Below, piece by piece: positions 1 through 7,649 of a stretch of DNA of 23,853 nucleotides (positions within the stretch are counted from its first letter, which is position 1; every line of letters starts with the position of its first letter). The stretch comes from Anaerolineales bacterium (GTDB lineage Bacteria; Chloroflexota; Anaerolineae; UBA7937). Under the pieces are notes generated by a model that searched no databases, was not told where the DNA came from, and saw only the letters and a list, made by a program, of their open reading frames with translations. The stretch is from positions 1 to 23,853 of the forward strand of contig JAUVHF010000003.1 of the NCBI GenBank assembly GCA_030593425.1, written 5' to 3'. The position numbers were made by a program, and so were the translations under genes.

Positions 1-19
1 TATATGACCTAAATAGGCC

Positions 20-33
20 AGGGCCTCCCCTAC
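20..33. repeat. 14-bp sequence shared with the 15114-15159 hairpin element
   Basis: AGGGCCTCCCCTAC occurs here and again at 15146-15159, where it forms the 3' side of a strong hairpin. Here it lies at the window edge downstream of the GNAT gene, so the rest of the element may be outside the window. The match is seen directly; calling it a dispersed repeat is an inference from two copies. Confidence 0.4.
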
Positions 34-78
34 TCCTACGCAACTTATCGCATTTTAATGGGACTAGCCGCTGGGCTT

Positions 79-609
79 CTAAGGTAGGTTGTGAGCGAAG
101 AAGAGGGCGATATCCTGGGTGACGTAGTAATGATCGTTGAAGCCACAGAAGACGAAGCCGTGTTTCTGGTAGAAGGAGATGGCAGGGTAGTTCTTGGTCT
201 GGGTCTCTAGCATCATCGTTCTAAGGTTCCGTTCTTCAGCCCAGCGAAGAGCGGCCTTGATCAGGGCTGTCCCTATACCCTGGCGACGATGCTCCTTGGC
301 CACCACCAGGTTGTTAACCCAGCCGGTTTGGTGCCAGGCCTGGACCGTCATGTCCAGATAGCCCCGGATCTCCCCTCCCTCATCGGCCACCAGGAAACAT
401 TCGCCTCGTTGCCAATTCTCCAAGAGATAGTCGGTATCCCGGGGGTAGTTGACAGGCATCGGTCGGGGGAGTTTAACGGTGCGGAAGGTTATGGTGGTCC
501 CCCTTTCTCCCCGTTCTAGGTACATCTGCCAGACGTATTCGGTCATATAGGAGGGGTCGATGAGCATACACCGGTTTAGATCGGCCAGTTCGGCGCTCTT
601 TATGATCAT
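79..609 (-). CDS. GNAT-family N-acetyltransferase
   Basis: A 176-residue single-domain GCN5-related acetyltransferase, expected to be cytoplasmic and to move an acetyl group from acetyl-CoA to an unidentified amine. The acetyl-CoA pyrophosphate-binding motif A is clear: a hydrophobic strand (VNNLVVAKEH) followed by RRQGIGTAL at about residues 108-116, then the helix ALRWAEE. The usual C-terminal AISFYQKHGF motif sits near residue 143. The long first half, with an aromatic-rich patch around residues 20-65, resembles GNATs that act on small molecules or peptides, but the substrate cannot be read. Its ATG overlaps the stop codon of the upstream DUF58 gene by 4 nt (ATGA), so the two are almost certainly translationally coupled. 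It is the last gene of the MoxR-DUF58 operon; a functional link to that pair is not evident. Confidence 0.88.
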   Translation of the reverse strand: MIIKSAELADLNRCMLIDPSYMTEYVWQMYLERGERGTTITFRTVKLPRPMPVNYPRDTDYLLENWQRGECFLVADEGGEIRGYLDMTVQAWHQTGWVNNLVVAKEHRRQGIGTALIKAALRWAEERNLRTMMLETQTKNYPAISFYQKHGFVFCGFNDHYYVTQDIALFFAHNLP

Positions 610-1871
610 CTCAGGCCCCCATAGATCTTCTGGCCCAGGGCCTCCTCTAGGGGCTGATCCCTTTTCACTAGGTAGGTGGGGAAACCGCCAGCGGCTAGAA
701 GGGTGATGATGCCCAGGGAACTGGGAGCCTCAGCGAAGGTGCTAGGCTCGATATGTATCACCACCGCGCTCACTCCTCGCCGACGAAGTTCCCGCAGGGC
801 GGCGACCCAGCCTTCCTCAGTGGAGGGGGTGATGACGATAGCCATGGCTCCTCGCCCCATGCCACCCCCCTGGGCCGCGATTACCTCAGCCAGAGGGACC
901 TGGCCCTGGGCCCGAATGACCGCCAGAGCCTCCAAGAGTTTGGACAACTGGCGGTCGCCCCTATCGACCTGCACCATCTCGCGGCGCTGGCCGTAGGTTA
1001 CCATCCCTAGAGCCTTTTTCTGAGCCAAAAAATGTTTGGCCAAAGAAGCGGCGATGGTCACTCCATACTCCTCGGTGGTGGGAGCCACCCGCCAGGGGCG
1101 TGGAGCCCTCAAGAGAGAGAACCCCTCCACCGGGGCCTCCTCCGGGGCGCTGGCTTGAACTCGGGCTTCCATGTCCAAAAGCAACCAGATGTCGGCGGTG
1201 GGGTCCAGTTCAAACTCCTTGGATATGAGCCGCCCCGTGCGGGCTATGGAAGGCCAATGGAGGCGGTTAAAACTATCGCCAGGCAGGTAGTCCCTCACAC
1301 TGGCCACATTGGTGGTGATCTCCTGCGTCCGACGCCGAATGGCGTCTCCCCCGGAGAGTTGTCCTCCTGGGGGGGTGAAGCCGGGCAGGGGGATGGTCAT
1401 GGGATAGACGATGAGGCTGGAAGCGCCTGGGAGGGGACGACTCATCTGGAAGAGTCCTAGAGGGTCACTGGCCACCAGTGTGATGGGCCCCAGGGCGAAC
1501 TCTCCTCGACGGTGGCAGAGGGTCTTCACCGTCCAACTCAACTCCCTCCCCGTGGGCATAGAGGGGATGAGGTGCCCTACTTGGTGTTCTGGCAAGGTCG
1601 AGTGGTCACGAATCTCAACCCAGAATTTGGGCCATCTTCCGGGGTTGCGGGCCGCTATCCTCTCCACCGCCAGCCCGCCCACTTGGGCCCGGCTGGAGCG
1701 GAGCCGGCGCTCTACCACGATGCCGCGCGAATTGTACCAGGCCCAGAGGAAGGCGAGAACTACGATGGCCAGAAGGAGATAGACCAGGCGGTAGAGGAAC
1801 TCCTGGCCCGTGGCCAGCGCAGGTAGGAGAACCAAGGGCAGAAGAAGGAAGATGATCCAGTTGACACGCAT
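606..1871 (-). CDS. DUF58 domain membrane protein
   Basis: A 421-residue protein with two closely spaced hydrophobic helices at the N-terminus (about residues 4-45), then a soluble region. The DUF58 signature is at about residues 190-225: SVRDYLPGDSFNRLHWPSIA followed by a TGRLISKEFE segment. A von Willebrand-A-like fold follows, with WLLLDME resembling the start of its metal-ion site. DUF58 proteins nearly always sit beside MoxR ATPases, as here (17 nt between the genes), and are thought to act with them as chaperone-like systems in envelope or metalloprotein maturation; the actual client is unknown. The ATG follows an AAGGAAA ribosome-binding site. The 3' end overlaps the GNAT start. No other vWA-domain gene of the longer MoxR operons (BatA/BatB type) or transglutaminase gene is present in the window. 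Confidence 0.9.
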   Translation of the reverse strand: MRVNWIIFLLLPLVLLPALATGQEFLYRLVYLLLAIVVLAFLWAWYNSRGIVVERRLRSSRAQVGGLAVERIAARNPGRWPKFWVEIRDHSTLPEHQVGHLIPSMPTGRELSWTVKTLCHRRGEFALGPITLVASDPLGLFQMSRPLPGASSLIVYPMTIPLPGFTPPGGQLSGGDAIRRRTQEITTNVASVRDYLPGDSFNRLHWPSIARTGRLISKEFELDPTADIWLLLDMEARVQASAPEEAPVEGFSLLRAPRPWRVAPTTEEYGVTIAASLAKHFLAQKKALGMVTYGQRREMVQVDRGDRQLSKLLEALAVIRAQGQVPLAEVIAAQGGGMGRGAMAIVITPSTEEGWVAALRELRRRGVSAVVIHIEPSTFAEAPSSLGIITLLAAGGFPTYLVKRDQPLEEALGQKIYGGLR

Positions 1872-1888
1872 GGCGTTTCCTTCTCTAG

Positions 1889-2845
1889 TTAGGGCCTGGC
1901 CCTGACTGGAGCCCCGGGCACAGGTACGGAGGCCAGGACTTCATCAATCACCGTCAGGGGGTCGACTTCCTTGATGCGAGCGGAGGGGTGGACGATGAGG
2001 CGGTGGCACAAGATGAGATGGGCTAGGGCTTTGATGTCGTCGGGGATAACGTAATCTCGGCCCAAGATCGCCGCTCTAGCCTGGCCAGTTCGGTAGAGGG
2101 CCAGCGACCCCCGCGGGCTGCTTCCTAGATAGAGATCGGGGTGCTCCCGCGTGGCCCCCACCAAAGCCACGATGTACTCCTTGAGGGCATCGCTTACATA
2201 AACCTCCTTGATCCCCTCCTGTATCTCCAGCAGTTCTTCCACAGCCGCCACTTGCCCGATCCCTTCGATGGGGTGTCTGTGCTGCTGGGAGTCCAAGATG
2301 GCGATCTCGTCACGAGGGCTGGGGTAGCCCAGGCTGATCTGCATCAAAAACCTATCCAGTTGGGCCTCAGGAAGGGGGAAGGTTCCCTCGTACTCGATGG
2401 GGTTCTGGGTGGCGAGGACCAAAAAGGGCTCCCCTAAGAGGTGGGTCACTCCATCTACCGTCACCTGACGCTCCTCCATGGCCTCCAAGAGAGCCGATTG
2501 GGTCTTTGGGGTAGCCCTATTGATCTCATCGGTGAGGACGACTTGGGCCATTATGGGGCCGGGGCGAAACTGGAACTCTCTTGTCTTCTGATCGAAAACA
2601 GAGACCCCAGTCACGTCGCTGGGCAACATATCTGGGGTGAACTGGATCCGTTTGAAGGTGCAGTCCAAGGATTTGGCGATGGCCTTGGCTAGCATCGTCT
2701 TTCCCACGCCGGGGACGTCGTTGATCAGGATGTGGCCCTTACAGACGAGGGCTATAAGGGCTAGTTGTACCTGTTGGTGTTTGCCGATGATGACCTGCTC
2801 TACGTTGTCGATGATCTTCTCTGTGATCTCTTGTACCCGTTTCAC
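1889..2845 (-). CDS. MoxR-family AAA+ ATPase
   Basis: A 318-residue AAA+ ATPase of the MoxR group, of typical length. Walker A is VPGVGKT at residues 44-50, Walker B is VVLTDE at about 102-107, followed by the characteristic INRATPKTQSALLEAMEE segment. A sensor-1 Asn lies in LATQNP, and the C-terminal lid contains the RGSLALYR motif. MoxR ATPases are thought to remodel or activate partner proteins with vWA or DUF58 domains, and the partner gene is immediately downstream. The start is a GTG (MKRVQE); no better upstream start was seen, and an AAGGG about 8 nt upstream is the likely ribosome-binding site. A near-consensus promoter lies at 2893-2921. Confidence 0.93.
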   Translation of the reverse strand: MKRVQEITEKIIDNVEQVIIGKHQQVQLALIALVCKGHILINDVPGVGKTMLAKAIAKSLDCTFKRIQFTPDMLPSDVTGVSVFDQKTREFQFRPGPIMAQVVLTDEINRATPKTQSALLEAMEERQVTVDGVTHLLGEPFLVLATQNPIEYEGTFPLPEAQLDRFLMQISLGYPSPRDEIAILDSQQHRHPIEGIGQVAAVEELLEIQEGIKEVYVSDALKEYIVALVGATREHPDLYLGSSPRGSLALYRTGQARAAILGRDYVIPDDIKALAHLILCHRLIVHPSARIKEVDPLTVIDEVLASVPVPGAPVRARP

Positions 2846-2892
2846 CGGTATGCCCTTCGATCTTCTGAGGTTTTCTCTTTGGGGTAACCTAG

Positions 2893-2921
2893 ACTATAAC
2901 ATAGGGCCCTCCTTCTGTCAA
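2893..2921 (-). promoter_or_regulatory. Promoter of the MoxR-DUF58-GNAT operon
   Basis: On the minus strand TTGACA (2916-2921) and TATAGT (2893-2898) are separated by exactly 17 bp. Only the fifth base of the -10 differs from the sigma-70 consensus. The predicted transcript would start near 2886, about 40 nt before the GTG of the MoxR gene. Confidence 0.75.
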
Positions 2922-2974
2922 AAAGCCCCTACATTATCACCACTGGGGAGAGGTTAGGGTTCAATGAGGTGGAG

Positions 2975-3003
2975 TTGCGGTGGGTATCCAGTTCTTCTAT
3001 AAT
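2975..3003 (+). promoter_or_regulatory. Promoter upstream of the small membrane ORF
   Basis: TTGCGG (2975-2980), a 17-bp spacer and a perfect TATAAT (2998-3003). It is divergent from the MoxR promoter and lies 37 bp before the GTG at 3040. It could also serve the cyclodeaminase-family gene starting near 3346, which has no equally good promoter of its own. Confidence 0.6.
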
Positions 3004-3039
3004 CTTTGAAATCCGGTTACTGTCTTGGGAGGCGCTTGA

Positions 3040-3237
3040 GTGAAGGGGGCGCTTCAGCTCATCATCGTCCTTTTGATCCCTGTCGGACTGGCTCTAGGAG
3101 CGTTTCAACTCGCTCAGTATGGTTGGGATCAGGTGGCGGAATACCAGAGTCCGTTCACCGGCGCTCTTCCCAGTGGGAAGGAGGGCCAGCCGCTGGTTGC
3201 CTTGAGGGCTTTGACTGCTCGCATTCAACGAGTGTAG
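3040..3237 (+). CDS. Small single-pass membrane protein, possibly a gene remnant
   Basis: 65 codons with a GTG start preceded by GGAGG about 7 nt upstream and by a good promoter. Residues 5-26 form one hydrophobic segment with a Lys at position 2, so a type II membrane anchor or uncleaved signal is likely. The stretch after it (YQSPFTGALPSGKEGQPLV) resembles, from memory, the N-terminus of membrane-anchored alkaline-phosphatase-superfamily proteins, where a VVLVxVDG catalytic segment would follow; here the frame drifts into an unremarkable tail and stops. It may be the surviving 5' end of such a gene, or a genuine small protein. The good start signals argue for expression either way. Confidence 0.45.
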   Translation: MKGALQLIIVLLIPVGLALGAFQLAQYGWDQVAEYQSPFTGALPSGKEGQPLVALRALTARIQRV

Positions 3238-3345
3238 AGCTCCTAGGGTGTGTTGCTTCTAGGTTCTCTCGGTTCTACTATAGAAGAATCTTGAAAGCCT
3301 TCCCGTTCAATACCGCTTCGCAGAGGTGTCAAAAAGGAGGTTATG

Positions 3346-4332
3346 ATGGCTTTGTTGCTTAGCAGGAGCGATGTACAACAGCTTCTGTCGATGGATGAAA
3401 CCATAAGGGTGGTGGAGGAGGCATTCCGACAATTCGCATTGGGAAACGTCATCATGCCTCAGCGCACAGTGATAAGAGTAGAGGACTATCACGGTCTGCA
3501 TCTGGGCATGCCTGCCTATATCGGTGGGGAGATGGATGCCCTGGGGCTCAAGGTGGTTACCGTATACCCGGAGAACCCAACCAAGAAGCAACTGCCGACC
3601 ATCATTGGGACCTTGTTACTGAATGACCCCACAACGGGCGCGCCATTGGCAGTAATGGATGCTGGGTATCTCACCGCTATGCGGACCGGAGCCGTGAGCG
3701 GTGTTGCTACTAAGTACCTAGCGCGGCGGGATGCCAGGAAAGTGGGGCTGTTTGGGGCTGGAGTGCAAGCCCGCACCCAGCTATGGGCGACATGCACCGT
3801 CCGAGATATTAAATCAGCCGTGGTCTATGACGTTGATAGTGAGGCTTGCCAGGCCTATGCGAAAGAGATGACCGGTCACTTGGATATCCCTGTATCACCG
3901 GTGGATGATCCTAGATCGGCTGTCGAGGGCATGGACGTGATCGTTGCTGCCTCCAGCGCTACTGAGCCGGTGTTCGATGGGAACTGGCTTGAGCCGGGCC
4001 AGCATATCAACGGCATCGGCTCCCATTCGCCTAAGGCGCGAGAGCTCGATACGACTACCATCGTACGGGCAAAAGTCGTGCCCGACTGGACAGAAGCCTG
4101 TTTGGTAGAGGCCGGCGATCTTATGATCCCCCTAGATGAGGGCGCTATTAATAAGGAAGATATCCATGCCGATCTTGGGGAAGTGGTAGCCGGGTTCAAG
4201 CCGGGGCGTGAGAACGACGAAGAGATTACCCTCTTCAAATCGGTGGGACTCGCCATTCAGGATGCCTCGACCGCAAGCCTCGTGTATCGAAAGGCACGAG
4301 AAGTTGGCCTAGGGGTGGAATTCGCGTTCTAG
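3346..4332 (+). CDS. Ornithine cyclodeaminase / mu-crystallin family protein
   Basis: A 328-residue member of the OCD/mu-crystallin family of NAD(P)-dependent enzymes, which includes ornithine cyclodeaminase, alanine dehydrogenase, ketimine reductase and N-(carboxyethyl)ornithine-type enzymes. Visible family features: GLKVVTVYPENP with the substrate-binding Lys near residue 70, YLTAMRTGAVSG with its Arg near 114, a Rossmann GLFGAGVQA at about 135-143, INGIGSHSPKARELD with the family Asp, and a C-terminal FKSVGLAIQDASTASLVY. All core elements are present, so the enzyme is probably active, but the sequence does not settle the substrate. Two ATGs are adjacent at 3343 and 3346; AAGGAGG at 3334-3340 is 2 nt from the first and 5 nt from the second, so the second is chosen. 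It is convergent with guaA. Confidence 0.9.
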   Translation: MALLLSRSDVQQLLSMDETIRVVEEAFRQFALGNVIMPQRTVIRVEDYHGLHLGMPAYIGGEMDALGLKVVTVYPENPTKKQLPTIIGTLLLNDPTTGAPLAVMDAGYLTAMRTGAVSGVATKYLARRDARKVGLFGAGVQARTQLWATCTVRDIKSAVVYDVDSEACQAYAKEMTGHLDIPVSPVDDPRSAVEGMDVIVAASSATEPVFDGNWLEPGQHINGIGSHSPKARELDTTTIVRAKVVPDWTEACLVEAGDLMIPLDEGAINKEDIHADLGEVVAGFKPGRENDEEITLFKSVGLAIQDASTASLVYRKAREVGLGVEFAF

Positions 4333-4412
4333 GAACCCCGAACCTCAACGATCAGCCGCCGCAGGCTTCATGCTCTGAGCCCAGTTGCCAAAGAGCCGTC
4401 CTGGCGAGAGAC

Positions 4413-5951
4413 TCATTCCCACTCGATCGTCGCGGGGGGTTTACTGGTGATGTCGTAAACCACTGGGTTCACCCCGGGCACCTCGTTCACTATCCGGCTG
4501 GCTATCCGCTCCAGGAGGTCATGGGGGAGTCGAACCCAATGAGCGGTCATCCCATCCTCGCTGGTGACCGCCCTGATGGCTACCACGTGTTCATAAGTCC
4601 GCTCGTCCCCCATCACCCCTACGCTCTGCACCGGGGTGAGGAGGGCGAAACTCTGCCAGAGTTCCCTATATAGCCCTGCTCCTTTGATCTCCTCCTCTAC
4701 TATAGCGTCGGCGTCCCTTAGGATTTTCAACCTCTCTTCCGTCACCTCGCCGATGATCCGCACCGCCAAACCTGGGCCGGGGAAGGGCTGGCGATAGACG
4801 ATCTCTTCTGGAAGCCCCAGGGCCAAGCCCACCTCTCGCACCTCGTCTTTGAAGAGGTAGCGGAGGGGCTCGATCAGAGAGAATTCCATCTCCTCGGGCA
4901 AGCCGCCAACATTGTGGTGGGTCTTAATACGGGCTGCGGCCTGGCTGTGAGGAGAGATGCTCTCGATGAGGTCCGGATAGAGGGTCCCTCGGGCTAGGAA
5001 CTCGAAGGTGCCGAGTTTCCTCGCCTCTTCCTCAAAGAGGCGGATGAACTCTTCTCCGATGACCCTTCTTTTCTCCTCGGGGTCTATCACCCCTTTCAGG
5101 CTTGCCAGGAATCTGCGGCTGGCGTCGACATGAACCACATTCAAGCCCAGACGGTGGAAGAGAGAGAGGCTGCTCCTCCCTTCTCCCTGGCGTAGAAGGC
5201 CATGATCGACGAAGATGCAAACCAACCGCTTGCCCGCCCCTTGCCCCACGAGGGTGGCCGTTACCATGGAGTCGATGCCACCGGAGAGGGCACAAAGCAC
5301 TCGCCCCTGGCTGACTTTCTCTCTTATCCCCTTTATGCTCTCCTCGATGAAGGAGCCGGGAGTCCAGGCCCCTTGGCAGCCACATACCTGATACAGGAAA
5401 TTGCCGATTATCTCCCCTCCATAAGGGGTGTGGACTACTTCGGGGTGGAACGGCAAACCGTAGAGGCGTCGACGATCGTCCCCCATGGCCGCAGAAGGGG
5501 AGTTTTTGGTATGGGCCAAGGCCACAAAACCAGGGGGGAGTTCCTCGACCCTATCGCCATGGCTCATCCAGACCACCTGGGAGAAAGGGAGTTCAAGGAA
5601 GAGAGGAGAGGGGGGATCCTTGATGTGGAGTTCCACCGGGCCATACTCTCGCCTCTCCGCGGGGGCAATCCGCCCTCCCAACTCCTGGGCTAGAAGTTGC
5701 ATCCCGTAGCAGATGCCCAAAATAGGCAATCCGCTCTCAAGGAGGTAAGGAGGCAGGCGGAGCGCCCTCTCCTCGTAGACACTGGCAGGCCCTCCAGAGA
5801 GGATGAAACCCTTGGGTCTCAGCCCTTCTACAGCGGATAGGGGAGCATCATGGGGGAAGATCTCGCAGTAAACGCGGTTCTGCCGCACCCGCCGAGCGAT
5901 CAGTTGGGTGTACTGAGAGCCAAAATCTAGGATAACTACACCCTCGAACAA
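4413..5951 (-). CDS. guaA: GMP synthase (glutamine-hydrolysing)
   Basis: Converts XMP to GMP using glutamine and ATP, the last step of guanine nucleotide synthesis, in the cytoplasm. A class I glutamine amidotransferase domain comes first: nucleophile Cys in LGICYGMQ and the His/Glu pair in LPFHPEVVHT. The ATP pyrophosphatase domain follows with the P-loop LSGGIDSM, and the C-terminal dimerisation domain ends in TSKPPATIEWE, as in most GuaA proteins. Length is normal (about 512 residues). The first possible start is a GTG at 5958-5960. A TTG at 5949-5951, three codons in, has GAGGTG 6 nt upstream, and the predicted transcript starts near 5963, which leaves almost no leader for the GTG. I therefore favour the TTG. 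It is a single-gene unit with its own promoter. Confidence 0.95.
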   Translation of the reverse strand: MFEGVVILDFGSQYTQLIARRVRQNRVYCEIFPHDAPLSAVEGLRPKGFILSGGPASVYEERALRLPPYLLESGLPILGICYGMQLLAQELGGRIAPAERREYGPVELHIKDPPSPLFLELPFSQVVWMSHGDRVEELPPGFVALAHTKNSPSAAMGDDRRRLYGLPFHPEVVHTPYGGEIIGNFLYQVCGCQGAWTPGSFIEESIKGIREKVSQGRVLCALSGGIDSMVTATLVGQGAGKRLVCIFVDHGLLRQGEGRSSLSLFHRLGLNVVHVDASRRFLASLKGVIDPEEKRRVIGEEFIRLFEEEARKLGTFEFLARGTLYPDLIESISPHSQAAARIKTHHNVGGLPEEMEFSLIEPLRYLFKDEVREVGLALGLPEEIVYRQPFPGPGLAVRIIGEVTEERLKILRDADAIVEEEIKGAGLYRELWQSFALLTPVQSVGVMGDERTYEHVVAIRAVTSEDGMTAHWVRLPHDLLERIASRIVNEVPGVNPVVYDITSKPPATIEWE

Positions 5952-5969
5952 CCCCTTCACCTCTTTTCC

Positions 5970-5998
5970 GTTATAATCACTTCTTTGGCCCCTGGCAA
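5970..5998 (-). promoter_or_regulatory. Promoter of guaA
   Basis: Minus-strand TTGCCA (5993-5998), 17-bp spacer, TATAAC (5970-5975). It lies only 10 nt from the GTG at 5960, implying a leader of only about 12 nt before the TTG at 5951. From here to 6226 I see no gene or other clear element. Confidence 0.6.
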
Positions 5999-6226
5999 TT
6001 TCGTTTAAGGAAGCGTTATGAGAGATGGCATCCGCCTGAGGGAAGAGAGTGGCTAGGTTCTGGAAGGTTGGCCTTCTTCCTACAGAGGGTGCACTCCAGG
6101 ATCATGGCCTTCAAGCATAGGGGGCGATGGTTCTGCTAGCAGATCGTCATCGGCACTTGGTGTGGTGAATTCGGTCTGACCCCTCTTGATTACTCATCAC
6201 AATAGGCAGGAATCTGCTCCATTCCC

Positions 6227-6255
6227 TTGACACAGATATATGTCAATGGTATGAT
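6227..6255 (+). promoter_or_regulatory. Promoter of the acyl-CoA dehydrogenase-fix operon, with an overlapping inverted repeat
   Basis: TTGACA (6227-6232), 17-bp spacer, TATGAT (6250-6255). A perfect inverted repeat, TTGACA-N8-TGTCAA (6227-6246), covers the -35 and most of the spacer, a typical place for a repressor site. A second candidate operator, GTGCGCAAATTCGCAAATG (6269-6287), lies downstream of the -10 in the leader. The promoter is seen directly; the operator role is inferred. Confidence 0.72.
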
Positions 6256-6306
6256 GTTGGGTGTATTTGTGCGCAAATTCGCAAATGAAAAGGAGGCGCA
6301 ACCGAA

Positions 6307-7542
6307 ATGGATTTTCGACTGACCGCGGAGCAGAAACTTTGGAAGAGGATGGTCCGTGAGTTCGCGGAAAAGAATATCGAGCCTCGGGCTCGGGAGATCG
6401 ATGAGGGGGAAGCGGGCATCCCCCAGGAGATAATCCAGGGGATGGCTGAACTGGGTATCTTCGGCGTCACCATCCCCGAGGAGTATGGAGGCTCGGCCAT
6501 GCCTGGCCAGGAGATGGTCTTCGCCATGATTACCATACACGAACTAGGCCGAGCAGAACTCAGCATGTCCCTCCCCGTCTACACCCTGCTTTGCCTCGGC
6601 TGGAGCTATCTCATCGTGAAGCATGGCAGCGAGGAGTTGAAGGGGGAAGTGCTGCCCAAGGTGGCCTCCGGCGAGTGGTTCGCGGGCATCAATACCACGG
6701 AGCCCCAAGGTGGTTCCGACGTGAGCACCATCACCACCACGGCGGTCAAGAAGGGCGATAAGTGGGTCATCAACGGGGAGAAGGCCTACATCAGCGGGGT
6801 CACCGAGGCGACGACCAGGGGAGGCGGCCATTGTACCTTGGTGGTAACCGACCCCCAGCAGGGCCACCGAGGGATGACCTTCTTCTACGTTCCAGCCCAA
6901 CTGCCAGGCATCACCACCACTATCTATAAGGACATGGGCCGCATGGGGCTCTCCACCGGTGGTCTCGTCTACAAAGATGTGGAGATCCCGGACTACTACC
7001 GGTTGAGCGAGGTGGGCCGGGGCTTCCATATGAATATGGAGGGGTTCAACGTGGCCCGCATCGTAGTGGCCGCTGCCTGCACCGGCGCAGCGGAGAAGAT
7101 GCTGGAGATCGGGGTGGACTACACCAAGCAGCGGATCCTCTTCGGCCGGCCTTTGATCAACTTTGAGGGTATCTCCTTCGAGATAGCCGAGGATCACACC
7201 GACTTGGAACTCACCAAACTCATGCTCCAAAAGGCGGCCTGGATGGTGGACCAGTTCTATGCTGGGAGCGATGAATTCACCAAAGCGGATATCAACAAGG
7301 CTGTGGCCATGTGCAAACTCCGGGCCCCCCTTCTGGCGGCACGGGTCGGCCAACACGTGATGATGCAATTGGGGGCCTTTGGGTACACCAAGGATTGTCC
7401 CGTGGAGATGGGCCTGCGAGGGGTCTTATCATACTGCGTAGGTGCCGAAGGCGGGCAGAACATCATGAAGATCATCATCGCTCGCGACTACGCCGGTGAT
7501 GAGGCCGTTCCCTACCGCGGCACCCAAGAACGACCGACGTAG
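6307..7542 (+). CDS. Acyl-CoA dehydrogenase
   Basis: A 411-residue FAD-dependent acyl-CoA dehydrogenase that oxidises an acyl-CoA to the 2-enoyl-CoA and passes electrons to an electron-transfer flavoprotein. The N-terminal helical domain begins MDFRLTAEQK; the central beta domain carries the FAD/substrate motif TEPQGGSDVSTI; the C-terminal domain has the helix with TKQRILFGRPL. The catalytic glutamate is retained at residue 381 in VGAEGGQNIMK, aligned with the family YEGT position. Chain length of the acyl substrate cannot be read. The ATG follows AGGAGG by 10 nt. It heads an operon with fixC, fixX, fixA and fixB, so its electron acceptor is almost certainly the FixAB flavoprotein encoded there. 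A 107-nt gap with a strong hairpin separates it from fixC. Confidence 0.93.
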   Translation: MDFRLTAEQKLWKRMVREFAEKNIEPRAREIDEGEAGIPQEIIQGMAELGIFGVTIPEEYGGSAMPGQEMVFAMITIHELGRAELSMSLPVYTLLCLGWSYLIVKHGSEELKGEVLPKVASGEWFAGINTTEPQGGSDVSTITTTAVKKGDKWVINGEKAYISGVTEATTRGGGHCTLVVTDPQQGHRGMTFFYVPAQLPGITTTIYKDMGRMGLSTGGLVYKDVEIPDYYRLSEVGRGFHMNMEGFNVARIVVAAACTGAAEKMLEIGVDYTKQRILFGRPLINFEGISFEIAEDHTDLELTKLMLQKAAWMVDQFYAGSDEFTKADINKAVAMCKLRAPLLAARVGQHVMMQLGAFGYTKDCPVEMGLRGVLSYCVGAEGGQNIMKIIIARDYAGDEAVPYRGTQERPT

Positions 7543-7561
7543 AGCGGTATCGATGGAGTCT

Positions 7562-7599
7562 GGGCAGGGCTCCCCTTGGGCCAAGGCGGGGCCTTGCCC
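7562..7599. repeat. Strong hairpin between the acyl-CoA dehydrogenase gene and fixC
   Basis: A G+C-rich stem-loop of 16 pairs: 7562-7573 with 7588-7599 (two G-T wobbles), a bulged C at 7587, then 7574-7577 with 7583-7586, loop GGGCC. A short T-rich stretch (ATTCTTT) follows. It could be a partial terminator or an RNA-processing site that sets dehydrogenase levels apart from the fix genes, or a copy of a palindromic repeat. Confidence 0.55.
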
Positions 7600-7649
7600 C
7601 ATTCTTTACCCTCTGCAAATGGTCAGGAAGCAGAGATTTGGAGAGAGCG

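Noticed and set aside
6544..7368. 274-codon ORF on the minus strand
   Set aside because: It is the antisense shadow of the acyl-CoA dehydrogenase gene, which has clear family motifs and a catalytic Glu.
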